Shown: in pieces, positions 44,205 to 52,823 of the stretch
How positions within the stretch are numbered: position 1 is the stretch's first letter
Layout of the letters: every line of letters begins with the position of its first letter
Assembly: GCA_910588945.1 (NCBI GenBank)
Contig: CAJUSF010000013.1
Location: forward strand, 1-64,000
Direction of reading: 5' to 3'
Origin: an uncultured Eggerthellaceae bacterium
GTDB taxonomy: Bacteria; Actinomycetota; Coriobacteriia; Coriobacteriales; Eggerthellaceae
DNA length: 64,000 nt
Notes under the pieces: generated by a model
Database searches by the model: none
Seen by the model: only the letters and a program-made list of their open reading frames with translations
Told to the model about the DNA's origin: nothing
Position numbers and translations under genes: made by a program

Positions 44205-45512
44205 TCAGAAGAAGGTTGCATTGAGCCACGGACCGTATTCGCCTGTCCACATGCCGTTAAGCTCAGCGAACACGCGCTGCCAATCTATCTTCTCGCCGAA
44301 TAGAACCTCGAGATAGTTATAGCTATCAAGCTCGATCTCGGGATGTTCTAGCAAGGTCTGCGCGAATGTGTAGGTGCATGTCGGGCACATCGTTATGAGC
44401 GCATGAGCGCCGCTTGAGATCGCCTCATCCAATACGCGCATAGCGCGCTCGGCGGTTATCTGCGGGTCATAGCTCGCCACTGCACCACCCGCTCCGCAAC
44501 ACAGTGCGCCACGCTTATGGTGATCCATCTCCATATGCACAGCGCCAGGAACATATAACGAGAACAGATCACGGATAGCAAGAGCGTTTCTCATATCCTG
44601 TCTGTCATGGCACGAATCGAAGAATGTAACACTATCAAGTTCGATCGCGGACAATCCGCTATCTCCAGTCTCATCCACACTCTTCACCGATTCGGCCAAC
44701 AAGACCTCCGGCAGGGGAACTATCTCGATATCAAGGGGAACTTCCGCATGAAACTCATCGGTGCAACCGGGACATATCGTTATCATGCGTTTGATGCCCG
44801 CACGCCTCATCTGCTCAAGAAATCCCTCGCGAAGCGCATGCGCCCTATCAAACATTCCTGCGCTCATGAGAGGACTTCCACAACATCCATCGCTAAGCGC
44901 CCATTTTATGCCGCGATCAGTAAGCCAATTTCCGATCTTGCGAACCACATCTGGAGCGTAACTTACAAGCGAACAGCCCGGAAACAGCAGCGTATCCACA
45001 TTGCCCGACCCCGCCTGAGCAGCTGCCTCGAACATAGTAAACTCAGGATAGGCAACGTTGTAGATGGCACGATATGCGCTGAAAATGTGCCACTCGTTAT
45101 CGACCATGACAAGCTTAGAGGCATCAGGAGGCATAAGGCCTGCACGCATGAACAGCTCACGCCAAGCGCGCATCTTATCCGGAGCCAACACATGACGCCT
45201 GCATGCTGCGGTACAAAATCCGCAGAAACAACACTGGCGAAGCGCGTTGTAGACAAGATAATCGGATTGCACCAGATCGAGGGTTGCCTGCACCTGATCC
45301 TCATAGGGAAGCGCCGCTATAGAATCATACATGCTCTCGATAGCGCCGATATCAAGACCGGGAGTGCTAAGCACATCGCATCTTCTCGTGCATTTGCCAC
45401 AATGAGAGCAACTGAATTGATCGTACACCCAATCGCGCAGAAGCTTGAGCTTCTCATTGCTGCTCTCATCGATGGACGAATTCTCGTTCTCTGTAAGTTC
45501 TCGAGGAATCAA
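44205..45512 (-). CDS. Fe-S oxidoreductase with two CCG domains (HdrD/GlpC-like)
   Basis: 435 residues from TTG 45512 (GGAGG with good spacing). The N-terminal ferredoxin-like part has two cysteine groups, CSHCGKCTRRC near residue 35 and CCFCGFCTAAC near 95, each probably part of a 4Fe-4S site. Two cysteine-rich CCG domains follow (FPGCSLVSY...DGCCGSPL...CPGCTDEFH, and DSCHDRQD...CCGAGGAVASYD...CPTCTYTF). Such subunits pass electrons in heterodisulfide reductase, glycerol-3-phosphate and lactate dehydrogenase complexes. No catalytic partner is adjacent, so the complex is unknown. Confidence 0.88.
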   Translation of the reverse strand: MIPRELTENENSSIDESSNEKLKLLRDWVYDQFSCSHCGKCTRRCDVLSTPGLDIGAIESMYDSIAALPYEDQVQATLDLVQSDYLVYNALRQCCFCGFCTAACRRHVLAPDKMRAWRELFMRAGLMPPDASKLVMVDNEWHIFSAYRAIYNVAYPEFTMFEAAAQAGSGNVDTLLFPGCSLVSYAPDVVRKIGNWLTDRGIKWALSDGCCGSPLMSAGMFDRAHALREGFLEQMRRAGIKRMITICPGCTDEFHAEVPLDIEIVPLPEVLLAESVKSVDETGDSGLSAIELDSVTFFDSCHDRQDMRNALAIRDLFSLYVPGAVHMEMDHHKRGALCCGAGGAVASYDPQITAERAMRVLDEAISSGAHALITMCPTCTYTFAQTLLEHPEIELDSYNYLEVLFGEKIDWQRVFAELNGMWTGEYGPWLNATFF

Positions 45513-45601
45513 CGCTACCTCCGCGCCGCGAATGACGGTCTCATTGCATCCAGTTTAAACCATTCATGCCTTTGATTCATCAGCTCGACGCAAACTCTAT
45601 G

Positions 45602-45607
45602 TATAAT
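45602..45607 (+). promoter_or_regulatory. -10 box (TATAAT) upstream of thrH
   Basis: Perfect TATAAT about 103 bp before the thrH start. No good -35 at 16-18 bp. It would give a structured leader of about 95 nt. Confidence 0.45.
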
Positions 45608-45613
45608 TTTCCA

Positions 45614-45695
45614 CGGATCCGCATACCTTCTATCGCTAAGCGAGAAGATCGCGTATCCGCTTCTATCCCATATAACCATTCGCAGCCATGCGAAT
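45614..45695 (+). promoter_or_regulatory. Structured 5' leader of thrH (two stem-loops)
   Basis: A first stem pairs 45614-45622 with 45651-45659 (one mismatch) and contains an inner hairpin 45633-45636/45640-45643. A second, perfect 7 bp hairpin (45678-45684 and 45689-45695, 4 nt loop) ends 6 nt before the AAAGG ribosome site. No known riboswitch consensus recognised. Confidence 0.45.
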
Positions 45696-45710
45696 TAGAT
45701 GAAAGGTTCG

Positions 45711-46319
45711 ATGAAGATGAATGTGGTTTGCCTAGACCTTGAAGGCGTTCTGGTCCCTGAGATCTGGATAGAACTTGCCGAGACGACCGGTATCGAAGAG
45801 CTTAAGCGCACCACACGTGATGAACCGGACTACGACAAGCTCATGAACTACAGGCTCGACATCCTCAAAGAGCATGGACTCGGCATCCGCGAGATACAAG
45901 ATGTTATCTCCACCATGGACCCGATGCCGGGCGCCAAAGAATTCCTTGATGAGCTCCGCGCGATAACGCAGGTGATCATAGTCTCAGACACCTTCACACA
46001 ATTCGCAAAACCGCTGATCGACAAGCTCGGACTTCCGACCATCTTCTGCAACGACCTTGTCATAGACGATGCGACAGGGCATATCACAGGTTATAAGATG
46101 CGCTGCGAGAACACTAAGTTCACCACCGTAAAAGCGCTACATGAAGCCGGTATCGACACGATCGCATCCGGTGACTCATACAACGACCTAGGCATGATCG
46201 AAAACTCCAAGGCTGGCTTCTTCTTCCGCACGACAGATGCGCTGCGATCCCAGTATCCGGACATTCCTGCGTATGAAGAGTACTCTGACCTGCTTGAAGC
46301 CATCAAGTCTGCGCTTTGA
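45711..46319 (+). CDS. thrH: Bifunctional phosphoserine phosphatase / homoserine phosphotransferase ThrH
   Basis: 202 residues from ATG 45711; ATG 45717 is also possible. HAD-family enzyme starting CLDLEGVLVPEIWIELAETTGI with the nucleophile Asp in DxEG; TTRDEPDYDKLM, VIIVSDTFTQFAKPL and ASGDSYNDLGMI are the other conserved segments. In Pseudomonas ThrH moves phosphate from phosphoserine to homoserine, linking serine and threonine synthesis. Transcribed alone, convergent with the methyltransferase-like gene at 46327 (7 bp gap). Confidence 0.94.
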   Translation: MKMNVVCLDLEGVLVPEIWIELAETTGIEELKRTTRDEPDYDKLMNYRLDILKEHGLGIREIQDVISTMDPMPGAKEFLDELRAITQVIIVSDTFTQFAKPLIDKLGLPTIFCNDLVIDDATGHITGYKMRCENTKFTTVKALHEAGIDTIASGDSYNDLGMIENSKAGFFFRTTDALRSQYPDIPAYEEYSDLLEAIKSAL

Positions 46320-46326
46320 TAATCGA

Positions 46327-47109
46327 TCAGAACGGTATCACATCGCTAAACTCATAGGACGCATCGCTTGCTATGACGATATAGTTGTCCGCCCCGCCGA
46401 ATTCCTCATCGCAGGCATCCACGATATGCACGTACGAGAAGGCCGAAGCGAGCTTTTCAACGAACCTATTCAGCTCAGAAGGGCCTTCTTTCGTGAAATC
46501 GACCACAAAGTTCGAAAGGAACATCCCGCCATCGCGAAGATGATCTTTAACGAGTCCGATGGCTGTTTCATCCAATAGCTCTAAAACCGCTCTTGCGCCG
46601 GTAAACGTATCGTTTATGATGGCATCATAGCTCGCTTCGCTATTCTTCAGGTGATCGACGCCATTCTCAATGAATATCTCCAAATGATCGAGCCTTCCCT
46701 CCATGAGCAGAAGTCTCTCCAATCTATCCAGATAAAGATGTCTTCTCGCCAGCCTTACGATCGCAGGGTCAATCTCAACGACATCCATCGTAATATCGTT
46801 GCGCGAAGCCAAAACGTGTTTTGGATATGAAAAACCGCCACCACCGAGCAAAAGGATATTATCTACAGGTTCCATCCCAAAACCGTGCCTTGCAGTATCC
46901 GCTTCAAAGAGATGATCGAATGCACGGATATATGCGAAAGGTGGATAGTGCCACCGCTTCCCGTGGTATGTCGCCGATTGCAGCGACTCGTCGAGCTTGA
47001 GCAAGGTCACCTTCTCGCCATCCGAATCATGAGCATCGATCAGCTCAGCATCTCCGAACATCGTTTCATGCACGCCGGATTTGGAGAGCTTTGACAGAAA
47101 ACCGTGCAT
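46327..47109 (-). CDS. Spermidine-synthase-like / class I SAM-fold protein
   Basis: About 260 residues from ATG 47109 (AGGGGTG upstream; GTG 47121 possible). Rossmann methyltransferase/aminopropyltransferase fold: NILLLGGGGFSYPKHVLA as the glycine-rich loop, VVEIDPAIVRLARRHL with the ribose-binding Asp/Glu, then a DAIINDTFTG segment in place of the catalytic DxSDP motif of true spermidine synthases. It may therefore be a non-polyamine member (fused-membrane SpeE-like family) or a methyltransferase. It follows the Trm9-like gene after 16 nt in the same transcript. A joint role is possible but not shown. Confidence 0.8.
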   Translation of the reverse strand: MHGFLSKLSKSGVHETMFGDAELIDAHDSDGEKVTLLKLDESLQSATYHGKRWHYPPFAYIRAFDHLFEADTARHGFGMEPVDNILLLGGGGFSYPKHVLASRNDITMDVVEIDPAIVRLARRHLYLDRLERLLLMEGRLDHLEIFIENGVDHLKNSEASYDAIINDTFTGARAVLELLDETAIGLVKDHLRDGGMFLSNFVVDFTKEGPSELNRFVEKLASAFSYVHIVDACDEEFGGADNYIVIASDASYEFSDVIPF

Positions 47110-47125
47110 CCTTTGCGACACCCCT

Positions 47126-47947
47126 TTATGCCTTTTTCAACACGACGTACCGATTGAGGTCCCCTGTGCTGCCATCGGCGCAAAACGTCGAGAGCAGCGA
47201 CACGTTTTCTGCAGAAGAAAGGCACTCATCGATCAGAGAGTTAACCTCATCATCGGAAAAATCATGACAATAGCGAAAACACTGAGTCGATCCTTGCCAA
47301 CCTAGAAAATAGTCACCGTGCTTCGCGTCAAGATCGATCTGCAATCTGTCCTTCGCAAGCGCATTTGCAGCCACCGCTTTGGAGTGGATACGATCGTCTT
47401 TTGAGAACTGCCAAAACGACAAAACCACATATCCGCCCTCTGCGGCCAAATCGATCATCGAGCGAATGAGAGCGATACGCCAAGACCTCAAAGGAATATG
47501 ATGCATGAGTGCAAAGCACACCACAAGATCGCGATCGCGATAAACCCCATCAAGTGATAGATCGCCTGTCGAGGACAGTGAATCAATGACATCGGTGCAG
47601 ACCTGCTTCAAAGCGACACGACCGGACAGTTCATCGCTTATAAAAGGATCGCGATCCATCAGTTGCACCGTCGCATCCACACACAGAGCATCGATCGCGG
47701 GCTTCACATCGATCACGTTCACGATGCGCTCGATGAGCAAACGCTCGAAACGCATATTCCCGCACCCGATATCGGCGACCTTAAAAGTACGGCTCCGATC
47801 TACCTGCATCCCATCATCGGCAAGTACATCCAAAAGGTCGATCCACCCTTGCCAAGGTCGTTGGCGTGTATCAGAGAATGATTCGGCGAACCTAACATAG
47901 AAGTCCTTGGTCATCTCGATGAGGCGATATGCGATTTCTCTATCCAA
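47126..47947 (-). CDS. Trm9/ALKBH8-type tRNA wobble-uridine methyltransferase homologue
   Basis: 273 residues from TTG 47947 (GAGGAG just upstream). Class I SAM methyltransferase whose beginning, YVRFAESFSDTRQRPWQGWIDLL (shown in two parts FSDTRQRPW and GWIDLL), matches the FSxTRxxPWPxV signature of yeast Trm9 and the ALKBH8 methyltransferase domain. Motif I is ADIGCGNMRFERLL, the ALMHHIPLRSWR segment matches the VHHWS region, and FRYCHDFSDDEV near residue 230 matches their RYYHLFxEGEL. Trm9 methylates cm5U34 to mcm5U34 using SAM, but needs the partner Trm112 in eukaryotes; no Trm112-like ORF is visible. Divergent from elp3, which makes the cm5U precursor. Function inferred from similarity and neighbourhood. 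Confidence 0.78.
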   Translation of the reverse strand: MDREIAYRLIEMTKDFYVRFAESFSDTRQRPWQGWIDLLDVLADDGMQVDRSRTFKVADIGCGNMRFERLLIERIVNVIDVKPAIDALCVDATVQLMDRDPFISDELSGRVALKQVCTDVIDSLSSTGDLSLDGVYRDRDLVVCFALMHHIPLRSWRIALIRSMIDLAAEGGYVVLSFWQFSKDDRIHSKAVAANALAKDRLQIDLDAKHGDYFLGWQGSTQCFRYCHDFSDDEVNSLIDECLSSAENVSLLSTFCADGSTGDLNRYVVLKKA

Positions 47948-47981
47948 AAGTCTCCTCGCTCTTTCGATCCGTATCTATAAG

Positions 47982-47987
47982 TATAAT
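47982..47987 (+). promoter_or_regulatory. -10 box (TATAAT) placing the elp3 start near +1
   Basis: Perfect TATAAT ends 8 bp before the elp3 ATG (47996), with no Shine-Dalgarno between. Transcription should start within about 3 nt of the ATG. No clear -35. Confidence 0.55.
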
Positions 47988-47995
47988 CATTGATC

Positions 47996-49858
47996 ATGAT
48001 CGAAACACTGCAACATATCATCAATGAGATAAGGTCAAAGGGAGACCTGTCGCCTAAAGAGCTCGACTCTATCGTGCGTAACCGCAATCGCGAGATGCAT
48101 GACGGCACCCGCAGTGTAGCGAAAAAGCGCCTGATGTCGCGATATCTCAAAGAGCGCGCTGAAAACAGCGAGATTTATCGCAGTTGGGATATCGATGATG
48201 AAACCCACAGGCGCGTCGTCAGCGCTCTTCGCGCCAAGCCAAGACGCACCGCTTCAGGTGTTGCCACGATAACGGTGCTCACCAAGCCTTGGCCTTGCGG
48301 CAGTGATTGCATCTATTGCCCAAACGACATCCGAATGCCCAAAAGCTATCTATCTGATGAGCCCGCATGTCAGCGCGCCGAGCGCAACTTCTTCGATCCG
48401 TATCTCCAGGTTGTATCGAGAATGTCGGTTCTTCAAGATATGGGACATATCACTGACAAGGTGGAGCTCATTGTTCTCGGTGGCACTTGGAGCGATTATC
48501 CGGATGATTACAGGATCTGGTTCACAACCGAGCTCTTTCGCGCTTTGAACGATCTGGGGCGCGTATGCGACGCCGAAAGCGCCGACCCTTCGCTAGCACA
48601 TGCTAAAGCACGGCGATTGAGGAATGAATACGAGAATCTCGGATATGAAAGTGACGCCGATGCCTTAAAAGCGCGTGCAGCTCAAATGCAAGCTGACGTC
48701 GACGCAGGAACCATCTCTTATAACGAAGCGATCCTGCATCTGGAAGATGCTCGTAAGAAAGAGGAGTTCGAGCGATCACGCGGCATCTCGATTGGCGAAG
48801 ATAGGCTGATTGAGACATTATTGGAAGAGCAGCGGGAAAACGAATCGAGCACTCGGCGCGTCGTCGGGCTCGTATTCGAAACAAGGCCTGATAGGATCAA
48901 CGAAACCGAGCTCGTTTTCATGCGCAAGCTCGGCGCAACGAAGATCCAGATGGGAATCCAAAGCCTTGATGACGCCATCCTTGAAGCCAACGGACGCACG
49001 ACCAGCCTCAATACGATCGCGCACGCATTTGAGCTTATAAGACTGTTTGGATTCAAGACCCATATCCATCTCATGGTGAATCTCGTCGATGCAACACCCG
49101 AGCGTGATATCAAACAATACATGACGCTCGTCACCGACAACCGATTCAAACCTGACGAGGTCAAACTCTATCCATGCGCACTTGTCGCCAGTTCATCGCT
49201 CACCGCGCTTCACGAGGATGGCAGATGGGCCCCCTACACTGAGGCCGAGCTGATCGATGTGCTTGTTAAAGACGTGCTTGCAACACCGCCATTCACTCGC
49301 ATCTCACGCATGATCCGCGACATATCAGCAAAAGACATTCTTATCGGGAACAAAAAGACGAACCTACGCCAGATGGTGGAGGATAGCGCCCTTAATACCG
49401 AATCCCCCATCCAAGAGATGAGGATGCGCGAGATATCCACTGACAGCGTCGATGCAGACGATCTGAGCATGGAGGTCATCGAGTATTCCACCTCATCTAC
49501 AGAAGAGCGATTCATCCAATGGATCACACCCAATAGACGGCTCGCGGGATTTTTGAGACTGTCGCTTCCGCATAACGATGCGATCCGGGCACTTGAAATG
49601 CGCGATGCGATAAGCCCGACTGGCAACTCAGCGATGATCCGAGAGGTTCATGTCTATGGCAAGGTGTCGAAGCTCCACGAGGCAAAAGAAGGTACGCAGC
49701 ATCTCGGATTGGGCAAGTCGATGATCGACGAAGCCTGCAAGATCGCAAAAGAGGCCGGATATAACGACGTGAACGTCATAAGCTCCATCGGCACACGACA
49801 CTATTACGCCTCGCTAGGATTCACGAACAGAGGTCTTTATCAGAACAAAGCGCTCTAG
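47996..49858 (+). CDS. elp3: Elp3-type tRNA U34 carboxymethyltransferase (radical SAM / GNAT)
   Basis: 620 residues from ATG 47996. Radical SAM domain with cluster motif C101-x3-C105-x2-C108 (CGSDCIYCP), then FDPYLQV, ELIVLGGTWSDYP, ETRPDRINETEL, GATKIQMGIQSLDD and HIHLMVNLVDATPERD, all Elp3 landmarks. The C-terminal acetyl-CoA (GNAT) domain ends in LGLGKSMIDEACKIAKEAG...GTRHYYASLGF, with the paired Tyr of Elp3. Eukaryotic Elp3 has C-x9-C-x2-C; here the first spacer is shorter. About 60-70 residues (Lys/Glu-rich, 210-270) are inserted before ETRPD, as in other Elp3 proteins. It adds a carboxymethyl group to wobble U of certain tRNAs. Bacterial copies are uncommon and act without other Elongator subunits. 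Confidence 0.93.
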   Translation: MIETLQHIINEIRSKGDLSPKELDSIVRNRNREMHDGTRSVAKKRLMSRYLKERAENSEIYRSWDIDDETHRRVVSALRAKPRRTASGVATITVLTKPWPCGSDCIYCPNDIRMPKSYLSDEPACQRAERNFFDPYLQVVSRMSVLQDMGHITDKVELIVLGGTWSDYPDDYRIWFTTELFRALNDLGRVCDAESADPSLAHAKARRLRNEYENLGYESDADALKARAAQMQADVDAGTISYNEAILHLEDARKKEEFERSRGISIGEDRLIETLLEEQRENESSTRRVVGLVFETRPDRINETELVFMRKLGATKIQMGIQSLDDAILEANGRTTSLNTIAHAFELIRLFGFKTHIHLMVNLVDATPERDIKQYMTLVTDNRFKPDEVKLYPCALVASSSLTALHEDGRWAPYTEAELIDVLVKDVLATPPFTRISRMIRDISAKDILIGNKKTNLRQMVEDSALNTESPIQEMRMREISTDSVDADDLSMEVIEYSTSSTEERFIQWITPNRRLAGFLRLSLPHNDAIRALEMRDAISPTGNSAMIREVHVYGKVSKLHEAKEGTQHLGLGKSMIDEACKIAKEAGYNDVNVISSIGTRHYYASLGFTNRGLYQNKAL

Positions 49859-49868
49859 GCTAACCTGC

Positions 49869-49896
49869 GCATAGTGTGAGGCAAGATCCTCTATGC
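49869..49896. terminator. Possible bidirectional stem-loop between convergent elp3 and radical SAM genes
   Basis: GCATAG (49869-49874) pairs with CTATGC (49891-49896) and an inner GAGG/CCTC extends the stem. No T-run, so tentative. Confidence 0.4.
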
Positions 49897-49934
49897 TTGC
49901 ACAACAGCCGGCAAGGGCACCGATAAGGACAGCC

Positions 49935-51218
49935 CTAAAAGGCATCCTCGATCGCAACGTCTATGAAAAATCCGCCGTCATCGTCGACCTCATAGACGAA
50001 ATAGACAACCTGAGGCTCTATCGGAGAGCCGTCAGCGCGAACAAGATCGCAAACGGCATCCATATGCTCAAGCGGGAATGTGAGCGAGCACCCCTTTTTA
50101 CTCTCAATGATATCCTCACAACCGGCCGCTGAGAGCGCCTTGCGAGCGAGCTTCACATCTTCACCAAACACGCGCCCAGCCTTCATGAAGAAGTCATCCT
50201 CATCAAAGGTGAGACACGCCTGAAGCCCACAAGCGCGCTCGTCTTTCTGACGGATCTCAGATCTGTGCTTGTTTTCAAGCGAGCAGTAGTGAAGCCCGAT
50301 CCCGATCCCCTCATCGATCGCCCAATCCATAAGCTTCAAGATCAAAAGCTCCGAACCAGCTACCGCCAAGCCTCCGGAATAACCGTAGTCATACATGACC
50401 TCAAACGGTGGATTCTTGAGCTTGAAACCACGCGACCTAAAATCCTCCCAATTGCTGAAAGGAAAGCAGAACTCGAGCATGTTCATTCCGTCTATGCCGA
50501 TCTCATCAAAACTTTTAAGAAGCGCCTTGACGTGATCTTCAGATCCCGGAATGATAGGCATCTCCACCATTACAGAAGGTATGTAGTCCTTTGCAAGACG
50601 CATAGCGGATAGAACTTTGTCCTGCCTGCTAGGCGGATCATCATCCTTTACCGAGAAGCGGATCTCATCAAGCCCGACCTGCGCAAGCCTTTGCGCCTGT
50701 TCAAGCGTCAGAAGATCACCCGATGTGTACATCCGAAGATGGGCATCTGAAAACTTGCTCTTAGCTTCCTTTAGGAACTCGATCGACGATTCGAAATCCA
50801 AAAGCGGTTCGCCGCCCGTAAGACCGATGCAAGAAAGCGTATCGTTTTCGATCGCAGAGCGCTCGAGACCCTCTCGCCAAGGACAACCCTCACGAAAGAA
50901 CTTCTCATAATCGACCTGATTCCTGTTGAAGCAGAAATAACAATCACGATGGCACTTGAAGGTGGTGGAAAACGTCTCAGATCCGTTGTTGCCAGTGCAC
51001 TCAACACATGCCTTCGACAGAAATCCGTAGGACAGACTGGCGCCAGCATTCCTAACTGCAACACCTTTCGTCTCGAGCTTATGCCTGAGCTCAGCGATCG
51101 CATCCGCATCCTCATAAGCAGGCGCAAATTCGAGCCCACGCTCGCGAAGAGCCTCGATGTAGTTCTTCTCGACTAGCGCATATTCTTCTCGCGCTCGATT
51201 CAATGCTGCGTTTTCCAT
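49935..51218 (-). CDS. Orphan radical SAM protein, function unknown
   Basis: 427 residues from ATG 51218 (AGGAG 5 nt upstream). After ~80 residues of helical sequence comes CVECTGNNGS, then the radical SAM cluster motif CHRDCYFCFNR (C-x3-C-x2-C), GLTGGEPLLD (the SAM-binding GGE), FSVKDDD and EMPIIPGSEDHV. Later cysteines (HYCSLENKHRS, ACGLQACLTF) may bind another cluster or substrate. The C-terminal ~80 residues are acidic and end GGFFIDVAIEDAF. It resembles activating enzymes in the core only. Last gene of the gat operon, 29 nt after gatB. Confidence 0.82.
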   Translation of the reverse strand: MENAALNRAREEYALVEKNYIEALRERGLEFAPAYEDADAIAELRHKLETKGVAVRNAGASLSYGFLSKACVECTGNNGSETFSTTFKCHRDCYFCFNRNQVDYEKFFREGCPWREGLERSAIENDTLSCIGLTGGEPLLDFESSIEFLKEAKSKFSDAHLRMYTSGDLLTLEQAQRLAQVGLDEIRFSVKDDDPPSRQDKVLSAMRLAKDYIPSVMVEMPIIPGSEDHVKALLKSFDEIGIDGMNMLEFCFPFSNWEDFRSRGFKLKNPPFEVMYDYGYSGGLAVAGSELLILKLMDWAIDEGIGIGLHYCSLENKHRSEIRQKDERACGLQACLTFDEDDFFMKAGRVFGEDVKLARKALSAAGCEDIIESKKGCSLTFPLEHMDAVCDLVRADGSPIEPQVVYFVYEVDDDGGFFIDVAIEDAF

Positions 51219-51247
51219 GGGCGCTCCTGCCAATCAGTACGAACGAA

Positions 51248-52822
51248 TCAGAGCTTTTGCTCGAGAAGCTCGTTGATGATCTTCGGGTTTCCCTGCCCCT
51301 GCATCTTCTTCATGCATTGACCCACAAAAAATCCGATGAGCCCGGTCTTGCCGCCGCGATACTGCTCTACCTTATCAGGATTGTCCGCAAGAACCTCATC
51401 GACAACCGCCTCGATCGCTCCGGCATCGGAAACCTGCTCCATACCATGCTCGGCCACGATCGCATCAGGATCCTTATCCTGCTCTATCATGAGTGCGAAA
51501 ACCTCTTTGGCTTGCTTGGATGAGATCTTATCGGCGACCTGCATTCCGACGAGCTTGACCGCACGCTCAGGCGTGAGCGCACAGTCGTCAAGATCCACAT
51601 CACCCATCGAGTTCAGCCAACCTGCAACATCGTTGATTATCAGATTCGCAATAGGCTTTGAAAGCTTCGCTGCATCATCTTGTCCTGCTGCCTTCATGCA
51701 CGCCTCAAAGAAATCCGATGTCGATCTATGCTCGACAAGATGACGAGCATCGTAGGCAGAAAGAGAAAAATCTTCTTCGAACCTCTTAGCCTTCTCATCG
51801 GGAAGCTCAGGCAACTTTGCCCTTACACGCTCGATGAACTCATCGGAGAGATCATATGGCGCAAGATCGGGCTCAGGGAAGAGCCTGTAGTCATCGGCGG
51901 TCTCCTTCACACGCATGACCACCGTTCGCTTGGCAGATGGATCCCAGTGGCGCGTCTCCTGATAGATAATGCCGCCCTCATCGAGCACCTCGGCCTGACG
52001 GCAGATCTCATACATCAATCCATCGTGGAGATTCTTGAAGGAGTTCATGTTCTTGAGCTCGGTCTTCGTGCCGAACTCCTTCGTTCCGCGACGACGCAAA
52101 GATATGTTGCCATCACAGCGAAGGGAGCCCTCTTCCATGGAGCAATCCGAGATCCCTATCGCTAGGTAAATCTGGCGCAGCTTCTGCATGAAAAGCCTCG
52201 CCTCTTCAGGAGTGCGAAGATCAGGCTCTGTCACAAGCTCAATAAGCGGAGTGCCTGCGCGATTGTAATCGACAAGCGAATGCGTAGCGCCCGCGATGCG
52301 ACCCTCGCCGCCTCCGATGTGGACCATCTTGCCAGCATCCTCTTCCATATGAATGTGCGTGATCCCCACATGCGCGGTATAGCCATCTTCGGTTTTCACG
52401 ATGTTCTCGCGGCCCTCGCCGACCGACAGATCGTCGATCGCGTAGCGCTCTGAGGCAGCCTTGCCATCCACGCTAAGATCGAGATGCCCCCTCATGCAAA
52501 ACGCGATCGGGCCTTGCGTGGTCTGGAAATTCTTCGGCATATCCGGATACATATAGTTCTTACGATAGAACATAGATCGCTTTTCAATGTCGCAATTCGT
52601 AGCAAGTCCAGCAAGCACTATCGACTCGATAGCAGCCTTGTTTGGAACAGGAAGCGCGCCCGGAAGTCCAAGACATACTGGACATGTATGAGTGTTGGGC
52701 TCGGCGCCGAATTCGAGCTTGCAGTTGCAAAACATCTTTGTCTGAAGTGTGGTGAGCTCCGCATGAACCTCAAGTCCGATAACAGGTTCCCACTTCTTCA
52801 AAACATCTTCAAGCTTCTGCAT
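51248..52822 (-). CDS. gatB: Glu-tRNA(Gln)/Asp-tRNA(Asn) amidotransferase subunit B
   Basis: 524 residues from ATG 52822, 1 nt after the gatA stop (GGCGGTGAG site). It phosphorylates the mischarged glutamyl group and receives ammonia from GatA. Landmarks: WEPVIGLEVHAEL, the zinc site CNCKLEFG...CPVCLGLPG, MFYRKNYMYPDMPKNFQTTQ, GITHIHMEEDAGKM and SMEEGSLRCDGNISLR. The C-terminal YqeY-like domain binds tRNA. With tRNA-Gln at 1674, it shows that Gln-tRNA is probably made by the indirect route. Confidence 0.97.
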   Translation of the reverse strand: MQKLEDVLKKWEPVIGLEVHAELTTLQTKMFCNCKLEFGAEPNTHTCPVCLGLPGALPVPNKAAIESIVLAGLATNCDIEKRSMFYRKNYMYPDMPKNFQTTQGPIAFCMRGHLDLSVDGKAASERYAIDDLSVGEGRENIVKTEDGYTAHVGITHIHMEEDAGKMVHIGGGEGRIAGATHSLVDYNRAGTPLIELVTEPDLRTPEEARLFMQKLRQIYLAIGISDCSMEEGSLRCDGNISLRRRGTKEFGTKTELKNMNSFKNLHDGLMYEICRQAEVLDEGGIIYQETRHWDPSAKRTVVMRVKETADDYRLFPEPDLAPYDLSDEFIERVRAKLPELPDEKAKRFEEDFSLSAYDARHLVEHRSTSDFFEACMKAAGQDDAAKLSKPIANLIINDVAGWLNSMGDVDLDDCALTPERAVKLVGMQVADKISSKQAKEVFALMIEQDKDPDAIVAEHGMEQVSDAGAIEAVVDEVLADNPDKVEQYRGGKTGLIGFFVGQCMKKMQGQGNPKIINELLEQKL

Positions 52823-52823
52823 G

